Shown: positions 10,001-20,993 of the stretch, in pieces
How the letters are laid out: every line of letters starts with the position of its first letter
Position numbering within the stretch: the first letter of the stretch is position 1
Source: Sperchopsis tessellata
Taxonomy: Eukaryota > Arthropoda > Insecta > Coleoptera > Hydrophilidae
Reading direction: 5' to 3'
NCBI GenBank assembly: GCA_033557685.1
Contig: JAWQRN010000491.1
Coordinates: forward strand, 1 to 28,920
DNA: 28,920 bases
Program-made: the position numbers and the translations under genes
Notes under the pieces: generated by a model
Told to the model about the DNA's origin: nothing
The model's database searches: none
What the model saw: only the letters and a program-made list of their open reading frames with translations

Positions 10001-13000
10001 AACAAAATCAATTGTTACAACAACATAATCAAATGGCACAAGCACAGCTTTCACAACAAAACAATCAGCTATCGCAAAGTCCAATATTATCGTCACAAAT
10101 CCCAATATTGTCGTCGCAAAGTCAGTTGCCTACTATTGGTCAAATGTCATCTCAGGGGCAAATTCAACCACAAGGACAGATGCCATTACAACACAGTCAA
10201 AATTCTCAGCACAGTCCAATTGGCCAACAAGGACAGTTACCTCCTCAAAGTCAGGTAACACCACAAAGTCAACTTCCACCACAGAATCAAATACCACCTC
10301 AAAGTCAGATGCCACCACAGAGTCAGACATCATCTCAAATTCCACAACCTACTGTGGTAACATCACAGGGACAAATTACAACACAAACTCAACTACCAGC
10401 ATTAAGCCAAATTACACAAAGCCAAGTACCCCAAGGTTCAATACCATCTACCCAAAGTGCTCAGCTAAATCAAGTGACATCACAAAACCAAATACCAGCT
10501 CAAGTTCAAATGCAGCCACAAAATCAGATGCAACCTTCAAATCAAATATCACCTCAAATGCAACAAACAAATCAAATTCAAACTAATCAGTTGATACCTA
10601 ATATGCAACCTGCATCTACCATGCAAATGCCTAATGTACCACCAAGTGTTGGGCAAAATGGATCAATCCCACCTGTGTCAATTGGACAGCATGGAGCTGT
10701 GCCTCCACATGCACAGGTGCCAGGATTACCTTCTCTTGGTCAAAATCCAAATATTCCACACCCTAACATGCCACCGCACATTCAACCAAATTCTCAAGCT
10801 ACAGGAATTTATGATCCAAACAATCCAATAATGGGACCAAATGGCATGCCAATGCCCGGTCCTCCAAGAAGTTTAGGACCTGGAATGCCACCACACGGAA
10901 TGCCAATGGGGCACCCTGGAATGCCTATGGGTATGGGTGGACCACCAGGTATGATGCCTGGAATACCAGGTCATGGCATGATACCAGGACAAGAAATGGG
11001 ATATCAACCCCCGATCAGTCATCACCAAGAACGTGCTGCATTACAACAACAACTGCAAGAACTATATTGTATGCCACCAGCACCTGAACATCAAGAAAAA
11101 ATAACTCATCTTCAAGAAAGATTAAACATATTAAGCCAACATGAAGCAACAGAACAGTGTAATGGAGGACCCCAATGCATACTGCAAAGTCCTATTTTTA
11201 CATCACCAATGATTGATAGTCCTCAAGTTTCCAGTACTACAGGTAGAGGTAGGGGAAAAGGTACCCCTAGAGCAAAAAAACCTAGACAAAAGAAAGGTGA
11301 AAAGGGCATAAATCCAATGCCACCAAATGGTAATCAAATGATGCCTATGGGAATATCTCAAGATCAACTTCCTGTGTCTGAGGACTGTGTTACTCCGGGA
11401 GCTGGTTTAACCATACCATCAGGTGATGTGAATGAAATTACAGAGTTAGGTACTGATCCATTTTCTGGTGAGTTGGAAGGAGATAAAGGAAAGAAAGGGA
11501 GGTCACCTAGGAAACCAAGGGAACCTAAGAAACCCAAAGAACCCAAGCCACCTAAAGAACCGAAAGCTCCCAAGAGCCCTAAGCCTCCCAAGGAAAAGAA
11601 AAAACGAGAACCTAAGGAACCCAAAGAACCAAAGACTAAAAGAAAATATGTTAGAAAAAAGAAAGCAGATGGCTCACTGGATGATTCTGGTACTACAGAT
11701 GATTCACTGAATAAATCTATGGAAAATGGACAAGATGTAGATGTGCCACAACCATCTGAAATACCACAAATAGAAACATCTGACAACAAACTGTCTGATG
11801 GTGAAAATGTACCAGAATCTACAAAATCAATAGAAGATGATTCTATTCAACCAGCAGATTCTCAAACTCCTGCTGAAGGTGCTTTAGATGTAGGAGATGG
11901 AGAAATTAAAAAAGATGAATACACATTTGATGACATGGCCAGCCCTAAAGAAATCGAAGAATTCCCAAAGAAAGCTGCAAAGAGAACTAGACCACCTCCA
12001 AAGAAAGTGGTTTCAACAAAAGCTAGAAGTTCCCGTAGTGGTGGAACTTCTAAGAGTAAAAGGAAGAAAGGTGGTATAGTTCCAGAATCAGATGGTGAAA
12101 ATGATGATATTGTTAGCACACCTCCTCCATCACCTCCAGAGGACCCTGAAAATTCAACACATAAACGAAGATCAGCTAGAAATACTCAAAGGAAAAAATA
12201 TATAGATGATGTTATGCTAAGATTTTCTGATGACGAATCTCCAGTACAACCATCTAAAAGCAAAAAGACTGTTGTTCCATCAACTCCCCCAACTGTATCA
12301 ACACCTGTTACTGCTACAGTTGGAGATGCTGAAGAGTCCACGTCTGGTGATGGTATGAATAAACCAAACTTTGTTTATATAAACACAACAGATGAAGATT
12401 CGATGGTTGTACAGTATGTACTTGCTTCTCGCATGACCAAAAGAGAAAAGAAACCTGAGATTAAACCACCTCCTGCACCTACTCCTGCTCCTACAGAAGA
12501 AAAACCAGGTGAAAATCCTGACATAACTAATGAAGAAGACAAAGAAAAAATAGAAGTGGATGTTTGTAAAGAGGAGGAGAAGGAAGAAGAAAAGGAAAAG
12601 GAAGAAACGGTAGAAATAAAACTTGAACCTAAACCTGAGGAACCTGAAAAACTAGAAAACTTAGATGAAGCAGTAAAAATAGAAGAAAAGAAAGAACGGG
12701 AAATGGAAGATGTCGAAGAATATTATGTAAAATACAGAAACTTCTCTTATTTGCATTGTGAATGGAAAACAGAAGATGAATTGTACAAAGGAGATAAACG
12801 CATAGCCAATAAAATTAAAAGATTTAAGCAAAAACAAGCTCAACAGCTGAATATATTTGAGAATCTTGAAGATGAGCAGTTTAATCCAGATTATGTGGAA
12901 GTTGATAGGGTACTTGATGTGGCAGAACATACTGATCCTCATAATAAAGAAACTGTGAAGCATTATTTAGTAAAATGGCGATCGTTGCAATATGAGGATT

Positions 13001-15273
13001 GCACTTGGGAGTTGGAAGAAGACGTTGATCCACTGAAGATAAAACAATTTGAAAAATTCAATCAACTGCCTCCTAAAGATAAATGGAAACCAAAAAAGAA
13101 ACCAATTGCCGATTCCTGGGTGAAATTAGAAAAGTCACCTATTTATAAAAGTGGCAATAACTTAAGAGAATACCAATTAGAAGGTTTGAATTGGTTAACG
13201 TTTTCATGGTTTAACAACAGAAATTGCATTTTAGCTGATGAGATGGGATTGGGTAAAACTATTCAAAGTTTAACATTTTTGCACGCTGTCTGGGAACATG
13301 GACTAAGAGGTCCATTTTTAGTGATAGCTCCATTGTCAACCATTCCAAATTGGCAAAGAGAAATTGAAGGTTGGACTGATATGAATGTTATTGTTTACCA
13401 TGGATCAGCGGCGAGCCGAAATATGATACAAGAATATGAAGTGCATTATAAAAATGAAAAAGGCCAACACATTAAAGACATTACAAAATTCAATATCTTA
13501 ATTACAACATTTGAAATAATTGTTACTGATTATGCAGATCTAAAGCCTTTTAACTGGAGAGTTTGCGTTATTGATGAAGCCCATCGTCTTAAAAATAGAA
13601 ACTGCAAATTACTTGAGGGCTTAAGACAACTTACTTTAGAACACAGGGTTCTTTTGTCAGGAACACCATTACAAAACAATGTTAATGAATTGTTTTCGTT
13701 GTTGAACTTCTTGGAACCTTCTCAATTTCCAAGTTCGGAGACTTTCTTGCAAGAATTCGGACAATTGAAGTCAGAAACAGAAGTGCAGAAATTACAATGT
13801 ATTTTGAAACCTATGATGTTGAGACGATTAAAAGAAGATGTGGAGAAATCCTTGGCACCTAAAGAAGAGACTGTAGTGGAAGTAGAACTGACAAATATTC
13901 AAAAGAAATATTATCGAGGTATTTTAGAAAGAAACTTTTCTTTCTTGTCAAAAGGTACAACTCATGCAAATATTCCTAATTTGATGAATACTATGATGGA
14001 GCTACGAAAGTGTTGTATTCATCCATATTTGTTAAATGGGGCTGAAGATCAAATTCAGTATGATTTTAAGCAACAACATGGAGAAGATCCAGATGCTTAT
14101 TATAAAGCTCTTATTCATTCTAGTGGTAAAATGGTCTTGATAGATAAACTTTTAGCTAAACTAAAAGCAAATGGACATAGAGTTCTAATATTCAGTCAGA
14201 TGGTGAGATGTTTAGATATTCTTGAAGACTACCTAATGTACAGAAAATATCCATTTGAACGCATTGATGGTAGAATTCGAGGTAATCTTAGACAAGCTGC
14301 TATAGATCGTTATTCAAGACCTGATTCTGACAGATTTGTATTTTTGTTGTGCACAAAAGCTGGTGGGTTAGGTATCAATTTAACAGCTGCTGATACAGTT
14401 ATAATATACGACAGTGATTGGAATCCACAAAATGATTTACAAGCACAGGCTCGATGTCACCGAATTGGTCAACAAAAGATGGTGAAAATTTATAGGTTAC
14501 TTTGCCGTAACACATATGAAAGAGAAATGTTTGATAAAGCCTCGTTAAAACTAGGTTTGGATAAAGCCATTCTTCAAAGTATGAATACCTCTCAAGGAGG
14601 TAAAGAGACTGGAAATAGACAGCTGAGTAAGAAAGAAATTGAAGATCTTTTGAAAAAAGGAGCATATGGAGCTCTATTAGATGACGAAAATGATGGTGAT
14701 AAATTTTGTGAAGAAGATATTGACGTTATATTGGCAAGGCGAACTCAAGTTATCACAATGGAATCTGAAAAAGGATCTACCTTCTCAAAAGCTACATTTG
14801 CTGCGAGTTCTAACAGATCTGATATAAATATTGATGATCCTGATTTCTGGAATAAGTGGGCAAAGAAAGCTGATATTGATACAACAGAAAAAGATGAAAC
14901 TGAAGATTTGGTGATATCTGAACCTCGAAGACGTACACAAATTAAACGATACGGTCACGATGAAAGTGCCATTGATATGTCAGAGTTAGAAACTTCTTCT
15001 GATTCTGATGCAGAAGGAGAGGGTGGACTAAGTTTAGGAATGAGAAGTAGAAAGAAAAAATTGAAAAACAAGAAGTTGAGAGGTGAAGATTATGTACCAA
15101 GAGAAGGTGAAAGAGGTGATATTGTTTATGGAAGTTGGGCTCGAAGAGAATGTTTTATGATTGAAAGAGGATTGCTTACATTTGGTTGGGGTCGTTGGCA
15201 GGAAATTCTTAACCACTCTCAGTTGAGGAAAGGGTGGAGGGAATCTGATGTTGAAGATTGTGCTCGTGTAATT
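7045..15273 (+). CDS. kis: Kismet / CHD6-9-type chromatin remodeller, giant first coding exon
   Basis: This exon encodes 2743 residues of the nuclear ATP-dependent nucleosome remodeller Kismet (CHD7 orthologue group). The ATG at 7045 is chosen because it gives MDSYDLFGEDG, matching the family's LFGEDG start, and an in-frame TGA precedes it; GTG at 7030 is not a plausible start. Order by residue: P/Q/H/S/N-rich 40-1300; conserved helical block with ELYCMPPAPEH and EQCNGGPQC about 1328-1375; AT-hook-like GRGRGKG at 1400; Lys-Glu-Pro repeat 1487-1545; TPPPSPP and KRRSARNT block near 1690; chromodomain 1 split by a charged insert (1787-1800 and 1890-1935); chromodomain 2 1949-2006; SNF2 ATPase with MGLGKT (Lys 2071), DEAH 2177-2180 and QARCHRIGQ from 2468; KFCEEDID and FWNKWAKKADI beyond; SANT-like region from 2695. 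All ATPase motifs look intact. It splices at ATT|GTAAGT into the next exon. Confidence 0.97.
7861..7980 (+). repeat. 15-bp coding minisatellite (His-Pro-Gly-Gln units)
   Basis: Eight tandem 15-nt units encode HPGQP, HPGQT and variants (residues 273-312 of Kismet). The first five units are nearly identical at protein level; later ones drift (HPVQT, LPGST, HPGHP). In-frame unit length means copy number can change without breaking the reading frame. Confidence 0.9.
8038..8190 (+). repeat. Coding tandem repeat (His-Pro-Ser-Thr units)
   Basis: About a dozen 9-12-nt units encode HPST, HPSA, HPSG and HPNT runs (residues 332-382 of Kismet). Third-codon positions vary between units, so the array is old or has been diversified. 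It lies shortly after the HPGQ array and shares the His-Pro theme. Confidence 0.9.
9820..10620 (+). repeat. Gln/Asn/Ser-rich low-complexity coding segment
   Basis: About 265 residues (926-1192) are dominated by the imperfect unit xQxQxPQQSQ/QNQ, in codons CAA, CAG and AAT. Composition resembles prion-like, phase-separating activator domains. The DNA is not a simple microsatellite: codons are mixed, so the repeat is kept at protein level. Confidence 0.85.
11503..11680 (+). repeat. Lys-Glu-Pro repeat block in Kismet
   Basis: Residues 1487-1545 are built from KEP/KPP/KSP triplets (PKEPKPPKEPKAPKSPK) and end in the basic KRKYVRKKK. A KEPKEP-type block occupies the same place in vertebrate CHD7, ahead of the PPPSPP and chromodomain segments, so this is an ancient feature of the family. 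The function is probably nucleic-acid or nucleosome contact (inference). Confidence 0.85.
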
Positions 15274-15332
15274 GTAAGTATTTTGATGTAGTTTTTGATG
15301 GAATGGTATTAATTTTGATACATTTTTTGCAG
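15274..15332 (+). other. 59-bp Kismet intron (phase 0)
   Basis: The donor GTAAGT follows codon ATT (residue 2743), and the acceptor TTTTTTGCAG ends at 15332. Splicing joins CARVI to LLYCLRFYRGDEKI, which restores the family's conserved sequence. Reading through instead gives VSILM and a TAG at 15289-15291. Confidence 0.95.
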
Positions 15333-15619
15333 TTGCTGTATTGCCTTCGGTTCTATAGAGGAGATGAGAAAATCCGCAGTTTTATCTGGGATTTGATCAC
15401 ACCCTCTGAAAATGGAGAAGGTCAAAAGATTTCTCGGAATCATCATGGACTTACGGATCCTGTTCCAAGAGGTATCAGAAATAAAAATAAAAAGAAGATT
15501 AAAGATACGAGAATTGATGCCCTTACAGATCCGAACCACTGGAGCAAGAATGAAAAATATGATGGTGACATCTTCTTAGAAAACAACTACAAGAAACATC
15601 TTGGGCGTCATGCCAATAA
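15333..15619 (+). CDS. kis: Kismet coding exon 2 (SANT/SLIDE-proximal segment)
   Basis: This exon adds 95 codons and two bases. It reads LLYCLRFYRGDEKIRSFIWD, then GLTDPVPRG, a lysine-rich linker, and NYKKHLGRHANK at its end. These segments match the part of CHD7/Kismet that follows the SANT region. The acceptor is TTTTTTGCAG and the donor GTAAGT begins at 15620, splitting the final Lys codon (AA|G, phase 2). The continuous frame TAA just after the exon (15621-15623) is intronic. There are no disruptions. Confidence 0.95.
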
Positions 15620-15630
15620 GTAAGTAATTT

Positions 15631-15828
15631 TTATTTTTTGGTGCACAAGCTTTCTTCAGAGATGGCCTTGAAGTCATCTATAGAATCGAAGAGGTACTTG
15701 TCTTCATGAATCATTTCTGGGTAAAAAATGTTTAGAAAAGAGTCACACAGATCTAATTGGATTGGCCTTTCTTGTTTAAAATATATTGATCTGTGTAGTA
15801 CACACCTATACGATATAATATATGTAGA
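15631..15828 (-). other. Unidentified stop-free antisense segment in intron
   Basis: On the minus strand a frame stays open for at least 60 codons and ends at TAA (15631-15633). It reads in part ERPIQLDLCDSFLNIFYPEM and HEDKYLFDSIDDFKAISEES. Composition is protein-like and GC is higher than in the rest of the intron. There is no Met near its start, though an AG at the rear of TACTACACAG could act as an acceptor. I do not recognise the family. It may be a fragment of a transposon or processed gene, or a chance frame. Confidence 0.3.
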
Positions 15829-16329
15829 ACAATATAGAAATTAAAATACTTGTAAAATAAATGATAGCTATGTGCAACATGTTTAGTGAATCATGTCGAA
15901 TACGGATCATTACACGTCTACCACTTTGAAAAATGGGCCAGTAACACGTTTTTGTTGTCTTCTTTTAAACTTTAGAACTATGTTTTTTGTTCTACACATA
16001 CAAATGTCATGTATGTAGTATTGCGTACACCAACCAGTACACATAATATATAATAATTATGCCCCTGATAATATTGAATGTTATGACAACGATTTTGTTT
16101 CTAGTAACTTTTTACCAAAGTAAGATACAAATAATATTTTAACAAAATAATAAAGGTAATGCCTCATTTATTTATTTTTATTTTACAATGATGAATTTCA
16201 TGCTAATTTAGAGAATATGTAGGTATTCGATGAAAACAAACATTTCTCATCCAAACTGAGCTTTACAAAGAATAGAAGTTAAGTTTATTTTTGAAAATCC
16301 AGAGATAATTTAAAAATCGTGTTTTTCAG
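15829..16329 (+). other. Remainder of 710-bp Kismet intron
   Basis: AT-rich sequence with no recognised gene or repeat. It ends in the acceptor CGTGTTTTTCAG at 16329. The intron is phase 2 and starts at the GTAAGT at 15620. Confidence 0.85.
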
Positions 16330-16419
16330 GGTTCTTTTACGTGTCCGAATGTTGTACTACATCAAACATGAAATCATTGGTGATTTGGTACAACACATTG
16401 CAGATGGTGTAAATGCAAG
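16330..16419 (+). CDS. kis: Kismet coding exon 3 (90 nt)
   Basis: The exon completes the split Lys codon and reads VLLRVRMLYYIKHEIIGDLV then QHIADGVNA. This matches the CHD7/Kismet segment that starts VLLRVRMLYY directly after the HxNK end of the previous exon. The acceptor is TTTTTCAG (AG at 16328-16329) and the donor is GTAAGA from 16420. It is 90 nt, phase 2 at both ends, so skipping it would keep the frame. Confidence 0.95.
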
Positions 16420-17250
16420 GTAAGAGTTGATGGCATTTTTAGTTCTAACCAAATTTACACTAAGTGACAAGGATTTTTATCAAAATTTAACGAAAAGTTG
16501 TTAACTTTTGTTCAATGGTAATTGAATGTATCGATTTTTAGGTACGGTGTTCTATAGCTTAATGATCTTCGAACGTATTTTGCAAAAAAAAATAATGTTT
16601 TAAAAATTTGGAAGTTTTGGACAACTCAAGTAATTTGATATTTTAGATCTCAACTGCCCTCTATAAAGGTTTTTAAAAAGTGGTGTCCTATAGTTAAACT
16701 ATGTATATTTATGTTAAAACCTTGAATAAACATTAAACCAGATACTCGATGAAATATCCATAACTACATCAGCATACTCTCGACCTATTTGGGACATACA
16801 GGTGAATCTAAAATGCAGGCAGATAATTAAAGGGATTACTCATGGAGTCAAATGCATCACAAGAATATCACTCTTAATCGATAAATAAATAATCAAAAAA
16901 GGAGCCAAACTCTATAAATATTTTTTGAAAACTTTGATATTTCATTAGTTAATGGTTATAAATCTGAGTGACCTAAACTAGCCTAGTTCAAGCGGGTACA
17001 ACCTTTTGGTTAGATCAAAGTCAGTATTTATTGGGTATTGTAAAGTTCTCTGACCATTGTTGTAATTTAGCACTTATGACAAATGTTTCTATTGCAAAAT
17101 TTCATCCAATTAATTTCTTCAATAGGCTTGATGATCAGTCATGTAACGAGGTGCTTGAAAAACCTTCACTTTTGGGTGAAAATTTTTACAAAAATAAAAA
17201 TTATTTGTGAGGTTCTTAATAAAGATAGAACAAAACATTAAAGGAACTTT

Positions 17251-17355
17251 CTAGTTTTTAAATGGACGACTTCAAAGCGGCATTCTGTTTATTTTTTTTT
17301 TAAGAAATAGAAAATAAACAGAATGCTGCTTTAAAGTCTTGCAGCTGACAACTAG
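17251..17355. ncRNA. 105-nt fold-back hairpin, pre-miRNA-like (candidate)
   Basis: Arms 17268-17295 and 17311-17338 pair over 26 of 28 positions plus one G-T wobble, with one C-A mismatch, around a 15-nt loop. A weaker lower stem extends to CTAGTT (17251) and AACTAG (17355). The length, loop and long upper stem resemble an intronic miRNA precursor on either strand, or a very small MITE. Nothing in the sequence proves transcription or processing. Confidence 0.4.
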
Positions 17356-19934
17356 ATATTTGTCAGTTTTGAACCCTGTGATTATAAGACTGGAATTATC
17401 TATATTAAGGAGGTCCATTTTAATATTGAACTTTTTATATTTTCACTTATGCTTAGAAAATGACACTAGGTTATTGAGATCTTTGAACATAATATATTAA
17501 ATCACAAGATATCATTGAAAGTAACGAATTTAAAAATAAATAGGACACATAGGAGTTCAAATATACATTAATTTGAATAGAGTAAGGTTTGTAGATTTTT
17601 GGGGAATAATTCATTTTAAAGAATTATTAAGTTATGAAACACCTAATATAGTTTTTTTTTTTAGTAGAGTTTACATTGTTACGCAAAATTTTCACTAAAT
17701 ATTCAGAATTTTTGAAATAAAAGCATTCAATTATTTTCGAACATTTGGTATATTAATTTAATAAAAAATTTGGTATCAAATAAGTCTCTTAGTGTATTTT
17801 ATGATACATTGGGAATCAGCGATGCTTACTTTTATTAACTTTTTATGCATGCCCTTGCTTGTGGCTAATGCTGGCTGCTTAGCAAGATATTTTTATGTTC
17901 ATTTTTACATGGACTGTATTTCATATGTACATCTGAATTTATTAATATCAGCTAAATTATCGATCATTCGTTTAGTTTTTTCCAAATTTACCAATACATT
18001 TCATGTTTTTATTTGTTGTTTTACAATAATACACAGCTTCATTGCTTTTTAACCTTCATTCATTGTGTTATTAACAAAGATTAATTGGATTCCAATATTT
18101 GATTCCCAAAACCTACATACCATTATTCATTGAATATGGTACGGCACTCCAAAATTGCATTTTTAGGATCCGTAACGATAACTATTTGGAAAATTTTATA
18201 CGAATCCAGTTTGAATGTAAATAAAATTATGATGTTAAAATATGTTTTAACAGCTTGCTTCATACCCAGGGTTCCTAAATATGTTGTATTAAATAAAATC
18301 GACATGAATAACTACTTTTAAAAAAATTATTACAATAAATGTAAACGTGCATGCTATTATGGTTAACCCTTTTACTGCACATAATTTGTTATAGTTTGTA
18401 TAGTTACAAAAGGCAAAGGCATAAATAGATAAAATGACGACCTACTTATCCAAGACCAGTTAGCTACAATTTTGCAGTTAAATTTACCTTCAACTTTATT
18501 ACAATTTTATAGCCTAACTGCATCAACAATATTATTCTTGAAGTAAAGCAGTATTTTCAATTCTTAAAGGGTATAGGCGTAATATACAGTGTTACCTACG
18601 AAAATTAAAGCAAATGAGAAACTTTTTTTATTTTGTAATTCACATAAAAAAATCAAAAATACTTACATTTCTAATGGAAACTATTTAATTTCTACGTGCT
18701 TCTTGATTTAAGAACTGTAATGTGCAGGTGAATTTTATGGAATATAATAAACCCAACATTTAAAAACCACCATAGCATTTTAGAATAGCATTTATTAACC
18801 TGCATATCTTTTTCGTAATTATTTGTTGTGTATCTCACAAAATTTAAAAATTCTCATTTTTATATAGAAGAGTCTCGTCAAAATATTCTGTGAACCAATA
18901 GAAAATTCTTCCTTTCTTCATGAACTTTGGAGGAATTTTTATGTGGGTTAATTAAAATGGCATCTTAATTAATTTTCTTGACAAAGGTTTTACTATTCAC
19001 TTTTATTTCTTTCATAAAGAGATTTCTGTGCAGGCCTTGATTTACCTTAAAAAAACTAATATTTTCACAGTAATTTTCTGTAGTAATTTAAGTAAATTAA
19101 AATCAAAAATGAGGTTTTTTAATTTTTACTTCTCATACCAAAATATCACTTGAACCTTAAAAGTTTTGCACTAAGAAACAAATTGTATATAAATAGATAC
19201 CAACCCCTAACCAGACATGCATTTTATTATTTATCATACGTTGATTGTATTGTTAAATAAAATTTACAAAATGGGAAAATTTTTCCTAAACAAATCCAAT
19301 CTTTAAAATTTTAGTTAATTTTATAAAATATGTGCAGTAAAATGGTTACAACAAAAATGAGCTAGTAATGGTAAGCATTTTAAGAATGAACAAGACATAA
19401 ATATATAAATAAAATAATGAAGATTGCTTGATTAACAAATATTTAAATAATTTAAAAAAACGAGTAATTTTGGTTTATTAAATATATTGTTAAAACAAGT
19501 GAAGTAAATCAACTGATAAGTATGTTGAAAATGTTTATATCTAAATATCATTATCATGTAAATGAAGACCTTGGTACAATAACAGTCCCAAAAATAGCAC
19601 AAAACACATTTATAGTTGTTATTTTCAAGCAAAAAAAATAATAATAAAATGGTAGATGTGTTGGTAAATTATACTGGGGCATATTGTCATATATGTAATT
19701 TCTACTTATTACAAATAATCCATGCCTATTTAGGGAATAAAATTAACATACATGGCCTCCGAAAGTTTAGCGAAAGAAGAAAGAATTTCTAGAAACTGCT
19801 TAGATTTTACAAAAAAAAAAACATCCCATGGCTGCATTTTTCAAGTAATAGTTATTGAGATTTCGACAGAAGTTTTACGTAGTTCTCAAACATTTTTAAG
19901 TTAAAGTTTATGAAAGAAAACTTTAAGGATTATA

Positions 19935-20984
19935 TTAGGGGGACCGGATAGTAAAGTCGTTTCTGCGCAAGTCAATACTTGTTTATCATTTATCAGCTCA
20001 TTGTGTACTTCAAAGCCATGCCAAAGACATTTTAAGGTTAAAGTGACTTGTTTACTGTAAATAATCAAATCTTAAAATTTATTTTTGCATTTTTGGGTGA
20101 AATGGGCAACCAAATACCAGTTTCACAAGGGTAGTAACGCAACAGTTGCTACCAAAAACATTTGCGATGCTTATCCAAGTGCATTAGACTTACGTAAATG
20201 TCAAAGGTGGTTTTCTATCCGACTCAACAACTTTAGACAATGACGTGTTAAGGGCGAATTGGAAACAAATCTGTGTCAGACAATCAAGGAACTGTCAAAC
20301 ACTCTTAACCAACCTTGGTCGACCATCCAAGAACATTTGCAGCAGTATGCAGAGCAGGTGTTTAGGTCTCGCATAATCTGTCCGAAGAAATCAAAGCTAA
20401 CCGACCACCACATGTAACTTATTGCTTCAACGGCACAGTACAGAAGCGTTTTTTGATCGCTTGATCCCTGGAGATGAAAAATGCAAAAGACAGTGTCTCT
20501 CTCCGAATTAATCGCCACGAAGTACTGCTAAGCCAGGTTTACTTCCCAAAAAGGCGTTTTTGTGTGTTTGGTGGAGTAATCACGGAATCGTTCATTTTGA
20601 AGTGCTGAAACCTGGACAAACTGTGAATACAGACCTTTACTGTGAACAATTGGATCGAGTAAATCAATCTTTAATTGAAAAGTATCCAGCAATTATCAAC
20701 AGAAAAGGCGTTATTCTGCAACACGATAATGTAAGACCGCACTGCGCAAGACGAACCCTGGAAAAAATTAATGAATTGAGGTGAGGTTTCCATTTATTCC
20801 GATCGCTATAACACATTCTATTCTATTATATTTTGTTCAAAAACCAATAGAATTTTATCGATCCAGCATTGAAAATTTGCCCACTAGATGGCAAATGGTT
20901 GTTGATAACTAAATAAAAGCAAGTTAAAAATATATTTGTTTGAATTTAATGTAAAGAAACGACATTACTTTCTGGTTCCCCCAA
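19935..20984 (+). mobile_element. Mariner element, internally deleted, with TIRs and TA flanks
   Basis: The left end TTAGGGGGACCGGATAGTAA and the inverted right end TTGGGGGAACCAGAAAGTAA match at 25 of the first 30 positions. TA dinucleotides sit immediately outside (19933-19934 and 20985-20986), as expected for Tc1/mariner insertion. At 1050 bp it is shorter than a typical ~1.3-kb mariner. The transposase inside runs on the + strand and is broken, so the element is immobile without help in trans. Confidence 0.88.
20100..20900 (+). pseudogene. Mariner transposase pseudogene
   Basis: Fragments of a mariner transposase occur in order over several frames: CDAYPSALDLRKCQRWFS at about 20164-20215, DRLIPGDEK with the first catalytic Asp near 20471, then from 20560 MCVWWSNHGIVHFEVLKPG, NTDLYCEQLD and HDNVRPH with the second catalytic Asp near 20724. 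The frame stops after KINELR. FHLFRSL follows without the usual intervening PPYSPDLAPSD, so the third catalytic Asp is deleted. A C-terminal remnant with LPTRWQMVV lies near 20870. It is non-functional by deletions, stops and frameshifts. Confidence 0.88.
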
Positions 20985-20993
20985 TATATATTA

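Noticed and set aside
7051..12119. Many antisense or shifted frames of 60-213 codons over the Kismet exon
   Set aside because: They are low-complexity shadows of the real frame (Cys/Leu/Val- or Met-rich text) and follow its repeats; none has a domain signature.
15621..15623. TAA after HANK as the natural stop codon of Kismet
   Set aside because: GTAAGT overlaps it as a donor, and the exon at 16330 continues the conserved protein exactly in phase.
17792..18052. 86-codon frame in the large intron
   Set aside because: Hydrophobic, AT-driven composition with no motif, no neighbouring exon signals and no conserved text.
18123..18321. Overlapping 60-63-codon frames on both strands
   Set aside because: Both strands open in the same AT-rich stretch; no protein-like signature on either.
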